6,759 nucleotides of DNA from an uncultured Gemmatimonadota bacterium (GTDB taxonomy: Bacteria; Gemmatimonadota; Gemmatimonadetes; Gemmatimonadales; Gemmatimonadaceae): positions 1 to 6,759 of the forward strand of contig CAMPKM010000165.1 in the NCBI GenBank assembly GCA_946887155.1, given 5' to 3'. This document shows, piece by piece, positions 4,696 through 6,759 of this stretch (positions are counted from its first letter, which is position 1; each line of letters begins with the position of its first letter). The notes under the pieces are model-generated. The model was given only the letters and a program-made list of their open reading frames with translations. It ran no database searches and was not told where the DNA came from. The translations under genes and the position numbers were made by a program.

Positions 4696-6759
4696 CAGCT
4701 CGGTCCTCCCGGATGATTCACCTTCTGCAGGTAGACCACGGCGGTGTAGGTGTTGAGCTCCTCGAACACATGATAGGCGCGGACGTCCTCGACCTGCCGC
4801 GCCACGGTCCAGCCCTCGCCGGCCGCGTCACCGAACACGATGGCGCGCGACGGGCACGCTTGCGCGCACGCGGTCGTGAACTCGTCAGGCCCGACGGATC
4901 GATTCTCGAGACTGGCCCGGTGCTCGGACTCACGGATGCGCTGTACACAGAACGTGCACTTCTCCATGACGCCCTTGCCACGGACCGTGACGTCGGGGTT
5001 GAGCTGCAGGTTGAGCGGCTCGGGGAACGCGTACTGACGGCGATCCGTCTCGCCGTACCCGTGCCAATTGAAGTAGCGAACCTTGTAGGGGCAGGCGTTG
5101 GAACAGTACCGCGTGCCCACACAACGATTGTAGACCTGGACGTTGAGGCCGTCTGGTGCATGGTACGTCGCGAACACCGGACAGACCGATTCACATGGCG
5201 CGTTCCCGCAATGCTGGCAGAGCATGGGCAGGAAACGCGTCTCGAAGTCGGTCGAGCCGTCTTCACCGCCCTCGAAGTACCGCTCGATGCGCAACCACGC
5301 CATCTCGCGGCCCTTGAGGATGTTCGCGCCCGGGTTGGTATCCCACCCGGCGCCATCGGACGTATGGAAAGGCCGCAGCGACCGTCCCTGCCAGGGGGCG
5401 CCCACCGTCGGAATGTTGTTCTCGGCGTAACATGCGGTCACGCAGGCCGAGCAGCCGGTGCAGCGCGCGAGGTCGATGGTCATCGCCCACCGCCGCGAGG
5501 CCATGCCGCTCCAGTGATCCGGCGCGTACATGCCCTTGTTGTTCGAGTTGGGATCGCCGAGATCACCCTGGGCGTCGTTGGCGACCGGTGCGCGCAGGCC
5601 AGGCAGGAACTCGTGCGAGGCGTCGGCGACGAACTCGTGATGCTCGATCCCCATCTCGCCGGCGGCGAGTTGCGTGGCCGTGAGCGCGCGGGCGATGCCG
5701 CGACCGTGCTGCCGCGCCGATCCTTCAGTCGTGACCAGGCGCGAAGCGCCGGCGGCACGAGCCACGGTGGCCCGCGCCTGGGTCCACGCCAGGCGGCCGC
5801 CGCCATCGAAGACTCCGCCCAGGGTGTCGACCGCATTGACGCCGATGGCCTGTGCATAACGACCATAGGCCGTATGGCCCTGTCCAAGCGCCACCGCCAC
5901 CGACTCGGGGTGGATGCCAAGGTAAATGTAGGCCGGGGCGGTGATCGACCCGGCCGCCGTGGTGACCGTCACATGGTCGCCCGCGCGAATGCCGAGCCGC
6001 GCCGCCGCCGAGGGGTGGATCTCCACCCACGACTGCCAGGCGATCTTGCTGACCGGGTCCGGCAGCTCCTGCAGCCACGGCTTGTTGGCGCCGGCGCCGG
6101 TGCCTAACGCCGGCGACGGATGCACGACCAGGAAGAAGTCGCCCTGGCCGCCGATCGCCGCCGGCGCGGCCGTTGACGGGGCACTGCCCTGGGCCGTGCG
6201 CGCCATCGCCGATCCCTGGCCGATGCCCTTCGCCACCGCCTCGGTAAACGCAGCGCGCCCCGCCGTGTACCGCGACATGATGAAGTCGCGATACGTCGCC
6301 CACGGGAACCGACCCGACATCGTGTTGTCGGACCGCGCGATGCCCAGCAGGACATCGGCCGCGGCTCTCGTATTGAACACCGGATCCATCACCGGCTGCT
6401 GCAGTCCGAGGACGCCGCGAACCGGTTCCGAGTCGCCCCAGGATTCGAGTCCATGCGAATCCGGAAGGATCACGTCGCAGAGCTGGCTCGTCTCATCGGG
6501 ATAGCTCGAGAGCGAAACCTTCAACCCGACCCGCGCGAGTCCATCGGCGAACTGCGCCGACTTCGGTAGCTCGTGCACCGGATTGGCGCCGCGCACGAAG
6601 AGGACGCGCACGGCACCGGCGTTCATCTCCGTTGCCAGCGCGGCGAGCGCCTCCGCGCCGGCCGCACCGGCCTGGCCGGCGAGTCCCTGATCGGGCTTCA
6701 CCGTCACGCCGACGAATGGATTGCCTGCCGGCCGGGCAGCGAACTGGCCATTGCCAACG
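4695..6759 (-). CDS. actB: Alternative complex III iron-sulfur/molybdopterin-like subunit ActB (5' end off window)
   Basis: This is the large periplasmic subunit that relays electrons from quinol to the heme subunits. The frame is open to the right edge with no start seen, giving 687 complete codons of a protein usually near 1000 residues. The GTG at 6707 is internal, not a start. The right part resembles the molybdopterin-oxidoreductase fold, with a C-terminal dinucleotide-binding-like domain around 5860-6010; ACIII members are known not to carry the cofactor. The left part is a PsrB/TtrB-like ferredoxin domain with four cysteine groups. These are CxxCxxCxxxC at 5462-5430, CxxCxxxxCxxxCP at 5219-5178, CVGTRYCxxxCP at 5123-5088, and CxxC at 4958-4947 with CxxxCP at 4868-4851. 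The third group has threonine where four-cysteine relatives have cysteine, matching the single [3Fe-4S] cluster known in this family. One TTA codon occurs, in GTTAGGC (6102-6108). actA should lie beyond the edge. Confidence 0.94.
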   Translation of the reverse strand, partial: VGNGQFAARPAGNPFVGVTVKPDQGLAGQAGAAGAEALAALATEMNAGAVRVLFVRGANPVHELPKSAQFADGLARVGLKVSLSSYPDETSQLCDVILPDSHGLESWGDSEPVRGVLGLQQPVMDPVFNTRAAADVLLGIARSDNTMSGRFPWATYRDFIMSRYTAGRAAFTEAVAKGIGQGSAMARTAQGSAPSTAAPAAIGGQGDFFLVVHPSPALGTGAGANKPWLQELPDPVSKIAWQSWVEIHPSAAARLGIRAGDHVTVTTAAGSITAPAYIYLGIHPESVAVALGQGHTAYGRYAQAIGVNAVDTLGGVFDGGGRLAWTQARATVARAAGASRLVTTEGSARQHGRGIARALTATQLAAGEMGIEHHEFVADASHEFLPGLRAPVANDAQGDLGDPNSNNKGMYAPDHWSGMASRRWAMTIDLARCTGCSACVTACYAENNIPTVGAPWQGRSLRPFHTSDGAGWDTNPGANILKGREMAWLRIERYFEGGEDGSTDFETRFLPMLCQHCGNAPCESVCPVFATYHAPDGLNVQVYNRCVGTRYCSNACPYKVRYFNWHGYGETDRRQYAFPEPLNLQLNPDVTVRGKGVMEKCTFCVQRIRESEHRASLENRSVGPDEFTTACAQACPSRAIVFGDAAGEGWTVARQVEDVRAYHVFEELNTYTAVVYLQKVNHPGGPS

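Noticed and set aside
4686..6107. Long open plus-strand frame (473 codons) opposite actB
   Set aside because: It is antisense to a well-supported iron-sulfur protein, has Arg/Gly/Val-rich composition and no motif, and is explained by GC-driven lack of stops.
4695..6759. Polysulfide, tetrathionate or formate-type molybdoenzyme operon
   Set aside because: The iron-sulfur domain is fused to the molybdopterin-like domain in one chain. It is followed by NrfD, DUF3341, a monoheme cytochrome lipoprotein and a second NrfD-like gene, which is the ACIII order.

Overview
The window is almost entirely the 3' two-thirds of a minus-strand operon for alternative complex III (ACIII, the Act or MFIcc quinol:electron-acceptor oxidoreductase). 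It is read from the right edge leftwards as actB (5' end cut off), actC, actD, actE, actF. A convergent plus-strand gene for a TrxC-type thioredoxin lies at the left. Base composition is GC-rich. The gene order, a quinol oxidase complex of this type and the short intergenic tandem repeats fit an aerobic Gemmatimonadota-like bacterium. That phylum call is inference from overall impression, not from a marker gene.

Layout. 1-112: array of sixteen 7-bp units running off the left edge. 171-617 (+): trxC. 613-671: inverted arrays of 8-bp units between the two convergent genes, a plausible bidirectional terminator. 677-1999 (-): actF, GTG start. 1999-2763 (-): actE, a monoheme cytochrome c lipoprotein. 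2753-3256 (-): actD. 3253-4695 (-): actC. 4695 to the right edge (-): actB, C-terminal part. There is no gene-free stretch over 300 bases.

How the genes work together. ActC, an NrfD-family membrane subunit, is expected to oxidise menaquinol or ubiquinol. Electrons pass through the iron-sulfur clusters of ActB to the heme cytochromes ActA (expected just beyond the right edge) and ActE, and then to a terminal oxidase or soluble carrier. ActF is the second NrfD-like membrane subunit and ActD is a small two-helix anchor. All four gene junctions overlap (TGATG, ATGA, 11 nt, TAGTG) and each start has a clear Shine-Dalgarno, so the unit looks translationally coupled.

The genes are a known system. 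The less ordinary content is in the repeats. First, a 78-bp element made of two inverted 28-bp arms of four 7-bp units sits exactly in frame inside the actE signal peptide. Removing it on paper restores a normal-looking lipoprotein signal. Second, an element of the same architecture but unrelated unit sequence (8-bp units) lies between trxC and actF. Third, the left edge has a direct heptamer array that may be half of such an element. Fourth, all five TTA leucine codons I found in the operon occur in the same heptamer, GTTAGGC.
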